Shown piece by piece: positions 40,347-50,016 of a stretch of 64,000 nucleotides of DNA. The stretch is from Acidobacteriaceae bacterium (GTDB lineage: Bacteria; Acidobacteriota; Terriglobia; Terriglobales; Acidobacteriaceae): the NCBI GenBank assembly GCA_003139795.1, contig PLGM01000101.1:7971-71970 (forward strand). Reading direction: 5' to 3'. The stretch's first letter is position 1. Each line of letters begins with the position of its first letter. The notes below the pieces were generated by a model. It saw nothing but the letters and a program-made list of their open reading frames with translations. It was not told the DNA's origin and ran no database searches. The position numbers and the translations under genes are program-made.

Positions 40347-42511
40347 GTTCCCGACGGCACTGCTGGAGGCGGCGCAGCCGCAACCGGCTCCCGCACCAGC
40401 ACCGCAAACCTCGGAAACGCAAAGCTCCCGTTGGCGTCGTCGATCACGTTCAACTGGCACACATACGACCCCGGCTTCAATCCCGCCAAAGGCACGTCCA
40501 GCTCGATGGCAACCGCATCGCGCCCCTCCACGTTGATCGCCCTGGCCTGCACCAGCGGCGTCTCATACACCTTCGTCGATCCCTGGATCAGTTCCAGGCT
40601 GCTCAGCAGGTTGATCCCCGCCTTGGTCCCCTTGGGTGCGTCCGCGGCAACCTTCTCCTTCGCCGGAGCATAGATTTCGTACAGCAGATACAAGTGCTGG
40701 TCCTGGCGGAAGACGTGGCTGATGTTGGGCACATACTCCTCTCCGCCGCGCACCAGCGGGCTCTGCTTCTTGCTCGGCTGCCGCATCGAAGCCAGAACGA
40801 TCGAGCTCATCTTCAGCGGAGCTTTCTTCATATCCGGAAGCGTGATCTCCGCTTCAAACGAGCCCATGCGGCCGGTCTGGTTCTCGCGCACCACAAATTT
40901 CATCCGGTACTTGCCCGGCGGCAGGTTGAAACTCGTCGTATATTGAATGTTCTTCTGCCGCGCCTGCAAGCTCGGATCCAGGTTCAGCTTCACTGTCTCC
41001 CGCGCATGGCCGATGGGCCGCTTCACCTCGTCGATCACCGTGCCGATAATGTCCAGCGTGGCCTTATCCTTGTCGCCGCCCTTCACAAAAGGAATCTGCG
41101 AGCCCGGCACGATCAGCGAAACCGGCACAAAGTAGCGATTGTCGTCCAGCCGGAAGTACATCGCGTCCAGATAGACGGCCATGTCGGTGGCCGGCAGGTC
41201 GCTGGCCAACTGCTCCTCAAGCTCCCGTTCGCGGTCTTCGTGAGCCGAGTGTTGGAAGTCCGCCGGCGCATAGTACCCAGGCCGATACTCAAGCTTCAAG
41301 CCCGGCCGGTTCACCTTGATGGTCAGCTTGCGATAGCGGCCGTCGCGCAGCGGATTCGTGCTACGAAATCCAATTGCGTAATACGCCGAAGTGTCCCGCT
41401 CCACCTGCGCGAACGCCGGCGCAAAATCGTTGGAATCGAAGAACGACTTGCCGCCCGTGTCGGTGCTGAGCGTCGCCATCACCTCCTGCGTGGCAAAGTT
41501 GGCGTTCATGTTGTTCGTCAGCGCGCCGCCGTTATAGGCGCCGGTCCCGCGCAGGCTCCCCGTCGATGCGTCGCCCAAAGGCCCAATCGCCTGCAGGCCG
41601 CGCGTGTCCACGCTGTAGATGGCCAGGTTGGCCCGCACCGCCGCGTTGATGGCCGCCCGCAAAGAAGCCTGGTTCTCGATCCCGTCGCGCGAAATTCCTC
41701 CGGAGAAATAAAGCAGCGACTTCTTCTCCGTGATCTTTTCGAGCGACTTCGCCACCGCCCGCAGCGCAAACAGTTCGCGATCGGTGTTGAGGTCGTTGTA
41801 CTCGCTCTCGTCGGGCGTGTAGCCGGTGGTGTCCTCCACCTGGTTCGAATTCGCGGTGGCGCCCTGGGCAAAGCCCTGTCCCTCGGTACCGTTGTAGACG
41901 CCCACCTCGTTGATGAGCGCATTCTTGTCCGCGGTAAAGTCCTGGTCCACATTGAGCGTGTCGCCGAGCGAAACCAGCGCCACCAGGTCGGCCGGCTGCA
42001 TCTTCTGTTTAAGAAACGCCTGCGCCGCGTCCACGCTCCGGTCAAGATCCTCGGGCTGCATCGAGGTCAGGTCGAAGAACATCACAATCAATCTGTGATT
42101 GCGCAGCTCCTCGGGCCTCGCCACCACCACGGCCTTGCTCCCACTGCCGCTTGCCCCAGCGGCCAGCCCGCTCACCGTGGCTTCGTTCAGCGGCGTGGCC
42201 TTGTCAACGCTCTCAAAGTCGAAGGTATCGATCTGCTGCTGCTTGCCGTTCTCGTAGATGGTGAAGTCGCTCTGCTTGAGCCCCAGCACCAGTTCGCCGG
42301 TCTTCGCGTCCCGCGCCACCACGTTGGTCAGCACCAGCTCGCCGTTCATCTTCAGAACAAACCCGCCCTGCGGGGTTCCGGTGACCTTTCCACTCGATGC
42401 CTGGCCGCTTGAATCCTGGCCGGGGCTCTGCGCGCACGCCGGCTGCGCGCCCGGCAACGCCAGCGCCAGCCCCGCAACCCAAGCCCCGATCCTCCGCATC
42501 CAGCCCCTCAT
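40283..42511 (-). CDS. VWA-domain protein (TIGR03436-like acidobacterial family)
   Basis: LTNVVARDAKTGELVLGLKQSDFTIYENGKQQQI, LIVMFFDLTSM; signal peptide. Confidence 0.88.
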   Translation of the reverse strand: MRGWMRRIGAWVAGLALALPGAQPACAQSPGQDSSGQASSGKVTGTPQGGFVLKMNGELVLTNVVARDAKTGELVLGLKQSDFTIYENGKQQQIDTFDFESVDKATPLNEATVSGLAAGASGSGSKAVVVARPEELRNHRLIVMFFDLTSMQPEDLDRSVDAAQAFLKQKMQPADLVALVSLGDTLNVDQDFTADKNALINEVGVYNGTEGQGFAQGATANSNQVEDTTGYTPDESEYNDLNTDRELFALRAVAKSLEKITEKKSLLYFSGGISRDGIENQASLRAAINAAVRANLAIYSVDTRGLQAIGPLGDASTGSLRGTGAYNGGALTNNMNANFATQEVMATLSTDTGGKSFFDSNDFAPAFAQVERDTSAYYAIGFRSTNPLRDGRYRKLTIKVNRPGLKLEYRPGYYAPADFQHSAHEDRERELEEQLASDLPATDMAVYLDAMYFRLDDNRYFVPVSLIVPGSQIPFVKGGDKDKATLDIIGTVIDEVKRPIGHARETVKLNLDPSLQARQKNIQYTTSFNLPPGKYRMKFVVRENQTGRMGSFEAEITLPDMKKAPLKMSSIVLASMRQPSKKQSPLVRGGEEYVPNISHVFRQDQHLYLLYEIYAPAKEKVAADAPKGTKAGINLLSSLELIQGSTKVYETPLVQARAINVEGRDAVAIELDVPLAGLKPGSYVCQLNVIDDANGSFAFPRFAVLVREPVAAAPPPAVPSGTQPAGGASSPGAAGASAAVNP

Positions 42512-42560
42512 CGCATGTCCTTCCACCACGAAAAAGCTGCTTGCCGATCCGCCAATGAGC

Positions 42561-42588
42561 TGTCATCCGTCATCTGTCATCCGTCATC
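42561..42588. repeat. Heptamer tandem repeat TGTCATC/CGTCATC (4 units)
   Basis: tgtcatc|cgtcatc|tgtcatc|cgtcatc. Confidence 0.92.
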
Positions 42589-42594
42589 TGCATT

Positions 42595-45500
42595 TCAAAA
42601 CCTAAACCTCGCCGTAAACTGAAACGCCCTCATCGATCCCGCCGACGTCACCTGCCCCGCGGTCGGTGAGTTCAGCGCCGTGCCCACTCCGGAATATTGC
42701 ACAGTGTTGAACACATTGCTGGCCGTCGCGCGAATCTCCATGCTGCGCGTTTCGCCCATGTTCACTGTCTTTGAGAGCGACATATTGTTCTGCACCGTCC
42801 CCGGCCCCATGATCGAGTCCCGCGAAACGTTGCCGAACGCATTCCCATAGGCATCGGCCACCGGTTGAGTAAAGGCCGCTGGATTGAACCACTCCTTTTG
42901 CGATCCCCCTCCGGCCGTCGGCGAAGTGCCCGCAACGTAATTGGGCCGCAGCGTGCCCGTCGCTCCGTGAGCCACGTCGGAGACCGCCGCAGGATAATAG
43001 GGCGTCAGCGGCGAGCCGGTAGCAAACGTGAAGCTGCCCGATACCGAAAACCCCTCCAGAATGTGCGAACCCACGCCGCTCGTCACCCAGTATTTATCCT
43101 TGCCGAAAGGTAACTCATAGAGATAAGTCCCGCTCACCTTGTGCCGCACGTCGAAGGTTGAGTTGCCTTCCTCGGCCGCGATGTCCTGCCAGTCCTGTAC
43201 TGCGCTGGCCGCGTCGTCGATGGAGTGCGAATACTGATAGTTGGCTCCCAGCGCCACTCCACCCGTCAGCCGCTTGTTCACCCGCAGCGTCCCCGCATTG
43301 AACCGCGAAAACCCCACCGCCTGCTCGTAGTCGAAGGTCGCAATCGGCTGCCCCGTCGATGGATCGTAATCGGTATTCGGGCTGCTCGCGCTGCGCCGCG
43401 GAAAGCTCTTCACGTCCAGCCGCGATCCAGTCGAACCGTTGTAGCCCACGTTCAGCACCACGCCCCACGGCAGCGTCTTCTGCACATCCAGGTTATAGGC
43501 CTGCACATAGGGCAGCCGATAGTGCGGATCGACCACATACGTCCCCGGCGTAGCCGTCGTCGGAATCGTCGGGAACCCGTTGGCCAGCGTGAACTGCCCC
43601 GCCTGCGCCGCCACGTTAGTTTGCTCGTTCACAAAAGCGGGCTGCAACGCCATCGGCTGCAGCGCCATCGTCGAGGCAAAGCCGCCGTATTGGCCCACCG
43701 TAAAGTTCATGCCGTACCCGGCCCGCACCACCATCTGCTTCACCTTCGGCACGCGCAGCGCAACGCCCAGCCGCGGCGCTAGCGCCAAGTGGAACGGATA
43801 CACCAGCGACTTCGGCAAGCTATCGCTGAACGATGGCGCCGCGCTGCCCGACTGCACTTCGGCGAAACAGCTAAATTGATCAATGCAATTCGCTGACGGA
43901 TTCGCGCTCAAGTTCGTAGCCAGCAGCGCCAGCCGGTCATATTTCTCGGTATACGGAGCAAAGAACTCATACCGCAATCCGTATTGCACCGTCAGGTTCG
44001 ATCGCGCCCGCCAGTCGTCCGTCGCGTAGGCATCCCACACGTTGTCGCGCAGGTAGCTCTTCGAGGTGGGCGAGTCGACGGTCGTCTCTTGCGGCAGCCC
44101 CAGCAGAAAATCCGCCAGCGCCGTGCCCGTGGTCGGGTCCTGCGCCTGGTTCTCGGTGAACTTGCCGCTGAACGTAAAGCTGCCCGTCGCGTTCGATCCC
44201 CCCAGGAAATTCCGATGCACCCTCCGGTAGTCCCCGCCAAAGCGCAGGTTGTGTTTGCCCTTGATCCAGCTCAGCGTCTCCGAGATGGAGATCGTCTGCG
44301 ACAGTGAAAAGCTCGGCTGCGCTTCGCTCAATCCCGCAATCGCCCCCAACTGCACGCTCGGAATGCCGTAATTGGTAGGCAGCGTATTCAGCGGGGCGCC
44401 GTCCGGTCCGAAGATCCCAAGCTGGCTCGCAATGTCCACGCCATTGGTAAAGAAGTTCGTAGCCTGGCTCGTGGCTCGATTCCAGTTCTCGTTGAAGATA
44501 TTCGTCAGCTTGTGGTAGCCGACCGTGTATCCCGCCTGCACACTGTTTGAGTTCGTCGAATTCTTCCCTCCCAGTTGCGGAAACATGTTCACGTTGTCCG
44601 CGGCTGTGCCAATCCAGTTGTAGTTGAAGTTGATGGTCTGCCGCAGCCCCTGGTTCTGGTTCCTGCGCCCGCCGGCGCCTCCGCCCCCACCGCCGCCGCG
44701 ACCGCCGCCGCCCGGCTGTGTCGCATTGGGGCCCAGGCTCCGCAGATAGCGAACTCCGGCCTGTGTGGTGTTGGTTTGCGCCGTCGTCAGCAGATGATAG
44801 TTGTAGCCGCTGGTATTCGATCCGGAGGCCAAATTTAGCGCGGGATAGTAGTTCAGCAGTGCCGTAGCCTGAGACGTGAGGCGTGTTGCAGGAATCACGT
44901 TAGGCGTGCCGTTCGGAATATTGGGATTGCCGCTCGCCACAAACTGCAGCCCGGTCGTCGGGTCGTAGATGGCAGGCTGGCCCCTGAAGTCTCCCGCGCG
45001 CTCGTTGAAGGTCCCATAGGTACCATCCGCCGGCCCCGTCGCGTACTCATCCACCGGGCTCGATTGCCGCGTCCCCGAGAGCGTAAAGAACACCGTGTCC
45101 TTCCCGCTCGGTTTGGTCAGATGAGGAATGTACGGCGCGCTCATAAACGTAATGCCGAAGCGGTTGCTCCCCGAGGCCGGCTGCTCCGACTGCTGGCTGG
45201 TCAGTGCAAAGGGCTCCGCATTGAGCGCCGCATTGCTGCCGAACCAGAAGACCGCCCCGTGCGGCTGGCCGGGATTGAAGCCGCGGAAGTTGCCCCGTCC
45301 ACCGCCGCCGCCGGGACCACCGCCAAACCCGCCGGGCCCGCCAAATCCACCTCCGCCGAAGCCCCCGCCGCCAAACAGGCCGCCGCCCTGTCCGCCCGGC
45401 AAAACGCCCTGCGCGCGCGCCGTCTCCATCAAATCCCGGATGCGGTCCACATCGATTCCAGCCAATGGGCTAACCGAACCCGTCTGCCCGCTGATGGCCA

Positions 45501-46209
45501 CCGAATCCCCGCCAAAGTCCGAGTTCCCCGCTATCGAGGGCAGCGCCGCACCCGACTGGCCGCCTGAGCCCTGCGTTCCGCTCTGGTTCTCGGTATCCGC
45601 TGCCAGCGCGCTCACCAGGCTCAGGCTCTGCGCCCCGTTCCCCGCCAGTTGCCGAATGGCTTGAACCGCCGCTGTATCCTGATCGGCCCCATTCTGTGCG
45701 CCCTGCCGCGCCTGTTGCTGCTGTTGCTCCAGCGCCCGCGAGGCCAGCATCAACTCGAGACTCACCGTCTGGTCGCGGTTGGCGGCGTTCAGCACCGCCT
45801 CCTGCGATGCAATCGCAAAGGCCGCAAACTGCGTGCGGATCACGTAGCGCCCATTCTGCGCAATGTTCAGGGACCACGCGCCGGTAATGTCAGTGGTGGT
45901 GGAGAAGCGCTTGCCGGTGAGCGTATTCTGCGCGGTCACGGTGACGCCCGGCAGCGGGATGTTGCCGCTTTTGACCACCCCGTGCAGCTTGCCGCCCGCA
46001 ACTGCCTGACTGGACGGCGCCTGGCCGGTTGGACTGGGCGCGGTTGGGGCCTGTGTGGGAGCGCTGGAGGCCGCACCGGGCGCAACTGCGGGCGCCGGAG
46101 TCTGGGCTGGAGTCGACGCTGGGGTTGGGACCGCCGTCTGCGCCCATGCCGCAAAGCCGCCAGCCACAAACATCCCCATCGCTCCTGCCCACGTGGCTGC
46201 TCGCCGCAT
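42595..46209 (-). CDS. TonB-dependent receptor-like outer membrane protein with carboxypeptidase-regulatory domain
   Basis: 1204 aa; signal peptide; LHGVVKSGNIPLPGVTVTAQN; C-terminal aromatic FTARFRF. Confidence 0.9.
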   Translation of the reverse strand: MRRAATWAGAMGMFVAGGFAAWAQTAVPTPASTPAQTPAPAVAPGAASSAPTQAPTAPSPTGQAPSSQAVAGGKLHGVVKSGNIPLPGVTVTAQNTLTGKRFSTTTDITGAWSLNIAQNGRYVIRTQFAAFAIASQEAVLNAANRDQTVSLELMLASRALEQQQQQARQGAQNGADQDTAAVQAIRQLAGNGAQSLSLVSALAADTENQSGTQGSGGQSGAALPSIAGNSDFGGDSVAISGQTGSVSPLAGIDVDRIRDLMETARAQGVLPGGQGGGLFGGGGFGGGGFGGPGGFGGGPGGGGGRGNFRGFNPGQPHGAVFWFGSNAALNAEPFALTSQQSEQPASGSNRFGITFMSAPYIPHLTKPSGKDTVFFTLSGTRQSSPVDEYATGPADGTYGTFNERAGDFRGQPAIYDPTTGLQFVASGNPNIPNGTPNVIPATRLTSQATALLNYYPALNLASGSNTSGYNYHLLTTAQTNTTQAGVRYLRSLGPNATQPGGGGRGGGGGGGAGGRRNQNQGLRQTINFNYNWIGTAADNVNMFPQLGGKNSTNSNSVQAGYTVGYHKLTNIFNENWNRATSQATNFFTNGVDIASQLGIFGPDGAPLNTLPTNYGIPSVQLGAIAGLSEAQPSFSLSQTISISETLSWIKGKHNLRFGGDYRRVHRNFLGGSNATGSFTFSGKFTENQAQDPTTGTALADFLLGLPQETTVDSPTSKSYLRDNVWDAYATDDWRARSNLTVQYGLRYEFFAPYTEKYDRLALLATNLSANPSANCIDQFSCFAEVQSGSAAPSFSDSLPKSLVYPFHLALAPRLGVALRVPKVKQMVVRAGYGMNFTVGQYGGFASTMALQPMALQPAFVNEQTNVAAQAGQFTLANGFPTIPTTATPGTYVVDPHYRLPYVQAYNLDVQKTLPWGVVLNVGYNGSTGSRLDVKSFPRRSASSPNTDYDPSTGQPIATFDYEQAVGFSRFNAGTLRVNKRLTGGVALGANYQYSHSIDDAASAVQDWQDIAAEEGNSTFDVRHKVSGTYLYELPFGKDKYWVTSGVGSHILEGFSVSGSFTFATGSPLTPYYPAAVSDVAHGATGTLRPNYVAGTSPTAGGGSQKEWFNPAAFTQPVADAYGNAFGNVSRDSIMGPGTVQNNMSLSKTVNMGETRSMEIRATASNVFNTVQYSGVGTALNSPTAGQVTSAGSMRAFQFTARFRF

Positions 46210-46401
46210 CTGCGCTCCCTGGCATTTCGTTGCCGTACTCAGTCAGACGCTTCCCGCGCCGCGAAGGTTTACCGCTTGTCGTCTGTCGTGCCCTGCGGGC
46301 ATTACAATGACAGTCCCATGGAAGAATCGGCGTGTCCCGCAAGAAATCGCACCGTCGCGGCCTTCCCCGGCTAGACAATCGTCTCAGAATCGAGGTCTCC
46401 C

Positions 46402-47148
46402 ATGAAGACTTTTCGTGCGTTCCTCTGCGCGCTGCCGCTGCTCCTCACCGCTTTCGCCGTAAATGCCCAGCAGGCTGTGACCTTCCCCAGCGGCGACTCC
46501 ACGGCCCAGGCGCTGCTCTATCTGCCCCAGGGTCCTGGCCAGCATCCGGCCTTGATCGTGATCCACGAGTGGTGGGGCCTGAACGACTGGATCAAGCAGG
46601 AGGCCCAAGGCTATGCGGCCAAGGGATACGTCGCGCTGGCCGTCGATCTCTATCGCGGCAAAGTGGCCGCGGACCCCGAACTCGCCCACGAACTGATGCG
46701 CGGCCTGCCCCAGGACCAGGGCGTCCGCGATCTGACCTCCGCCGTCACGTTCCTCCAGAGCCGCAAGGACGTAAAGCGCGACCGCATCGGGGCCGTCGGC
46801 TGGTGCATGGGCGGCGGCTACGCGCTGCAGTTGGCCATCGCCTCGCCCGCGCTCAAAGCCGTGGCCGTCAACTACGGCTCGCTCGCCACAGACAAGGCCG
46901 ACCTGGCCAAGATCCACGCCGCCGTGCTGGGCAACTTCGGCGGCAAAGACCAGGGCATTGCTCCGGATGCGGTCCACGCATTCGAGGCCGCCATGCAGTC
47001 GCTGGGCAAACCTGTGGACGTCAAAATCTACCCCGATGCCGGCCACGCCTTCGAGAATCCCAATAACGCCGCCGGCTACCGCCCCGACGATGCCGCCGAT
47101 GCACTGGCCCGCGTGGACCGCTTCCTGGCGGCGAATCTGGGCCACTAA
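46402..47148 (+). CDS. Secreted dienelactone hydrolase family protein
   Basis: IVIHEWWGLNDWIK, IGAVGWCMGGGYAL, YPDAGHAFEN. Confidence 0.92.
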   Translation: MKTFRAFLCALPLLLTAFAVNAQQAVTFPSGDSTAQALLYLPQGPGQHPALIVIHEWWGLNDWIKQEAQGYAAKGYVALAVDLYRGKVAADPELAHELMRGLPQDQGVRDLTSAVTFLQSRKDVKRDRIGAVGWCMGGGYALQLAIASPALKAVAVNYGSLATDKADLAKIHAAVLGNFGGKDQGIAPDAVHAFEAAMQSLGKPVDVKIYPDAGHAFENPNNAAGYRPDDAADALARVDRFLAANLGH

Positions 47149-47348
47149 GGCGGAACCCTACCCGGTTCTATCGCCCCGGCGCGGCCGTGGCAAACCGGCC
47201 CGTGCCCGCGACGACTCCGGCCTCCCAAAAGAGCCACAATTGCGCTTGCATTCTCCTGCCGCGCATGTTAACTATTAAGCCAATAATCTTTTGATTGCTG
47301 CCAAGCTGGTAAACTCCCGGCAGACAGCGGACAGGACCGGATCCCGCC

Positions 47349-47696
47349 ATGAAGATCGGCACCACCATTCGCGCTTACCGGCTGCAGAAGGGCCTGTCGC
47401 AAGGAGATATCGAGAAGAAAACCGGTCTCCTGCGCTGCTACCTCTCGCGCGTGGAAAACGGCCATACCGTGCCCTCGCTGGACACGCTGTCCAAGATCGC
47501 CCAGGCCCTCGACCTGCCTATCGCCCAGTTCTTTGCCGACGACTCGCTCGGCCACGAGTTCAACACCCAGAGGCTCTCCGACGAGGAACTGCGCTTCCTC
47601 ACCCAGATTCGCCGCTACTCTTCCAACCTGAACGAGAGCGACCGCAAGCTGCTGCTGGCCATGGTCAGAAAGTTCGCCGCCACCGCCGTCCGATAA
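47349..47696 (+). CDS. XRE-family helix-turn-helix regulator
   Basis: IRAYRLQKGLSQGDIEKKTGLLRCYLSRVENGHTVPSLDTLSKIAQAL. Confidence 0.9.
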   Translation: MKIGTTIRAYRLQKGLSQGDIEKKTGLLRCYLSRVENGHTVPSLDTLSKIAQALDLPIAQFFADDSLGHEFNTQRLSDEELRFLTQIRRYSSNLNESDRKLLLAMVRKFAATAVR

Positions 47697-47708
47697 CGCT
47701 GAACCACC

Positions 47709-47919
47709 TTAGAACCTGTCGAGGAACTCTGAAGGGATGTCGAACATGAGACAACACAGCATCCCGCAGGGGCTAAAGCCCGTCCTCATTTTCGGCCTTT
47801 GCGGCACGACTGAAGTCGTGCCCTGTTACAAAACCCTCACGAATCGCCGCTGGAACTGGTTTTTCCGCAGCCTCCAAAGCTCGTACCCTTCAACGCATGG
47901 TTTTTAGACGGGTTCTTAC
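47709..47919. mobile_element. MITE-like element with imperfect terminal inverted repeats and internal hairpins
   Basis: TTAGAACCTGTC...GACGGGTTCTTAC ends; internal GGGGCTAAAGCCC (47769-47781) and GGCACGACTGAAGTCGTGCC (47803-47822). Confidence 0.7.
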
Positions 47920-48878
47920 ACATCGTTGCCCAGGTGGAAGATCGGTTCCACTCCATGGCCGCCGCTGAGCAGGGCCTGCTCTTCGTGCGCTTCCAGCGGC
48001 TTGTAGTTCTGCGCCACGTCCATCGCCAGCCTGAAGTAGCGCTCATCTCCGGGCGGGATCGCCGCCGTGATGGGATGCCCCAGCGTCCAGCGCAGCCCCA
48101 GCGACGCCTCATCGGGAAAACCGGCCGGCTGATACCAGCACTTGGGCTGGGGATGATTCTGCCGCTGATCCGCCGTCCAAACCGTCTTGGCCATGCCTTT
48201 CAGCGCCAGGATGCCTATCTTCTTTTCCTGGGCGCGCTGAAGAATCTGCGGCCCGAAGTTGGCCTGCGTGAACAGAACCCAATTGACGGGGAACAGCACC
48301 GTATCGAAGTGGTAACGGTCCATGGCCGCCAGCGCGGTCTCCGCCGAGTGAACGGAGAATCCGATGAACCGGATCTTCCCTTCCTTCTTTGCGGCTTCCA
48401 TGGTCTCCATCGCCCCGCCCGGGCCCAGAACCTTGTCCAGGTCCGTCATTTTGGTCAGCGCGTGGAACTGATACAGGTCTACATGGTCGGTCTTGAGCAG
48501 CCGGAGGGACTCCTCAAGCTGCGCGCGCGAGTCGTCTTTCATGCGCCCGTCGGTCTTGCAGGCCAGAAAGCACTTGTTCCTGTAGGGAGCCAGCGCCACG
48601 CCCAGCCGCTCCTGCGCGTTGCCGTAGCTGGGCGCTACGTCAAAGTAGTTGATGCCCCGGTCAACCGCCTCGGCAACAATGTTCGATGCCGCGCCGGTCT
48701 CCTCATCCATCACCACAATGCCGCCAAACCCGATGATGGAGAGCTGTTCGCCCGTCTTGCCCAGGGTGCGCCGCGCAATCGGGTTGGCTGGGGTTGCGGC
48801 GGACGCGTTCATTTGGCTGGTGGATGCAACGGCTGCGGCGGTAATCGCAGCCTGCTTCAAAAATTCGCGGCGCTTCAT
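47916..48878 (-). CDS. Aldo/keto reductase with Tat-like signal
   Basis: MKRREFLKQAAITAAAVAS; VDRGINYFDVAPSYGNAQERLG. Confidence 0.88.
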   Translation of the reverse strand: MKRREFLKQAAITAAAVASTSQMNASAATPANPIARRTLGKTGEQLSIIGFGGIVVMDEETGAASNIVAEAVDRGINYFDVAPSYGNAQERLGVALAPYRNKCFLACKTDGRMKDDSRAQLEESLRLLKTDHVDLYQFHALTKMTDLDKVLGPGGAMETMEAAKKEGKIRFIGFSVHSAETALAAMDRYHFDTVLFPVNWVLFTQANFGPQILQRAQEKKIGILALKGMAKTVWTADQRQNHPQPKCWYQPAGFPDEASLGLRWTLGHPITAAIPPGDERYFRLAMDVAQNYKPLEAHEEQALLSGGHGVEPIFHLGNDV

Positions 48879-48946
48879 GGTCTGCCTCCGGGGGGTGGAA
48901 TAAGACGTTCAGCGTACGAGAATATTCTTGCACACCCTTGGGGCTC

Positions 48947-49822
48947 TCAGCCGGGCGAGATGCGATCCAGCCCTGCGGGTGGCGTCACATGGGCCACGTA
49001 GAACCCAAACAACACCAGCAATGCGACGATCATCGCCACCGCCATGCGCAGGCGCACCTGGAAGAGTCTCCGGGGCGAGCCGAGCCGCGGAACCAGCGGA
49101 GCCGCGAAGAGCAACCCGCTGGTGAAGCCCCCAATGTGGGCCATGTTGTCAATGTTCAGCCCCGAGCCGATCACATGGGTGCCGACGTTGATCGAGAGGC
49201 CCAGCACCAGGTTAAGGACGGCAAAGTAAATCACCGACTTGCGCAGCCTTTTCAGCTCCATCGGCGGCACCGGCAGCCGATTCGACTTGAGCAGCACGAT
49301 CAGCGCCCCGGCGATCCCGAAGACAGCTCCCGATGCGCCCGCCCCCGCGGGAAAAAAGACCCCTCCGGCCTGGTCGTGGATCGGCCACACCCAATTGACC
49401 AGCGTCGAAAGCAGGTTTCCCGCCGCGCCGGTAAGAATGTACACCGCCAGTACCCCCGCCGATCCCATCAGCGGCTCGGCCAGCAGACCCAGGTTCCACA
49501 GGCACCACATGTTGGTGGCCAGGTGAAGAATCCCCACATGCACAAACATGGCGGTCACAATCCGCCACCACTCGCCGTTGATCAGCACCGAGCCTGCATT
49601 GTTGGCGCCCCAGTGCATCAGTTGGTCGGTGGTAGGAGTGCCCACGCTGACCCCATGCGCCACCATGGCCAGGAACACTGCGCAGTTGATGCCCACAAGC
49701 AGATAGGTCGCCGGCGAGGTCACCCACGTTGGCCGCGGACGGCGAACCGCTCGCTGCGGCGGCGTTCCGCCGCTGCCGGGAGGCAGAATTTCGGGCTGCG
49801 GAACGGGGGAGTAACTACCCAT
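48947..49822 (-). CDS. Rhomboid-family intramembrane serine protease
   Basis: GASGAVFGIAGA, NMAHIGGFTSG, NMWCLWNLG motifs. Confidence 0.93.
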   Translation of the reverse strand: MGSYSPVPQPEILPPGSGGTPPQRAVRRPRPTWVTSPATYLLVGINCAVFLAMVAHGVSVGTPTTDQLMHWGANNAGSVLINGEWWRIVTAMFVHVGILHLATNMWCLWNLGLLAEPLMGSAGVLAVYILTGAAGNLLSTLVNWVWPIHDQAGGVFFPAGAGASGAVFGIAGALIVLLKSNRLPVPPMELKRLRKSVIYFAVLNLVLGLSINVGTHVIGSGLNIDNMAHIGGFTSGLLFAAPLVPRLGSPRRLFQVRLRMAVAMIVALLVLFGFYVAHVTPPAGLDRISPG

Positions 49823-50016
49823 GATTTAACTCTAAAGCATTTTCCAAATCTCTGTAGGATGGGCGATTCGATTGCAATCTGCAACAATCTCAGTTCCATC
49901 CTGTCCTGCGGCAGCCTCACCCGGAAGTTCGATGTACTCTGGTGAGTGGCCTTCGCCTGCAATGTCCCGCCGGCGGCGGGTGTGGACCGGCGCAAGCCTT
50001 CAAGAGGAGTTCACCT

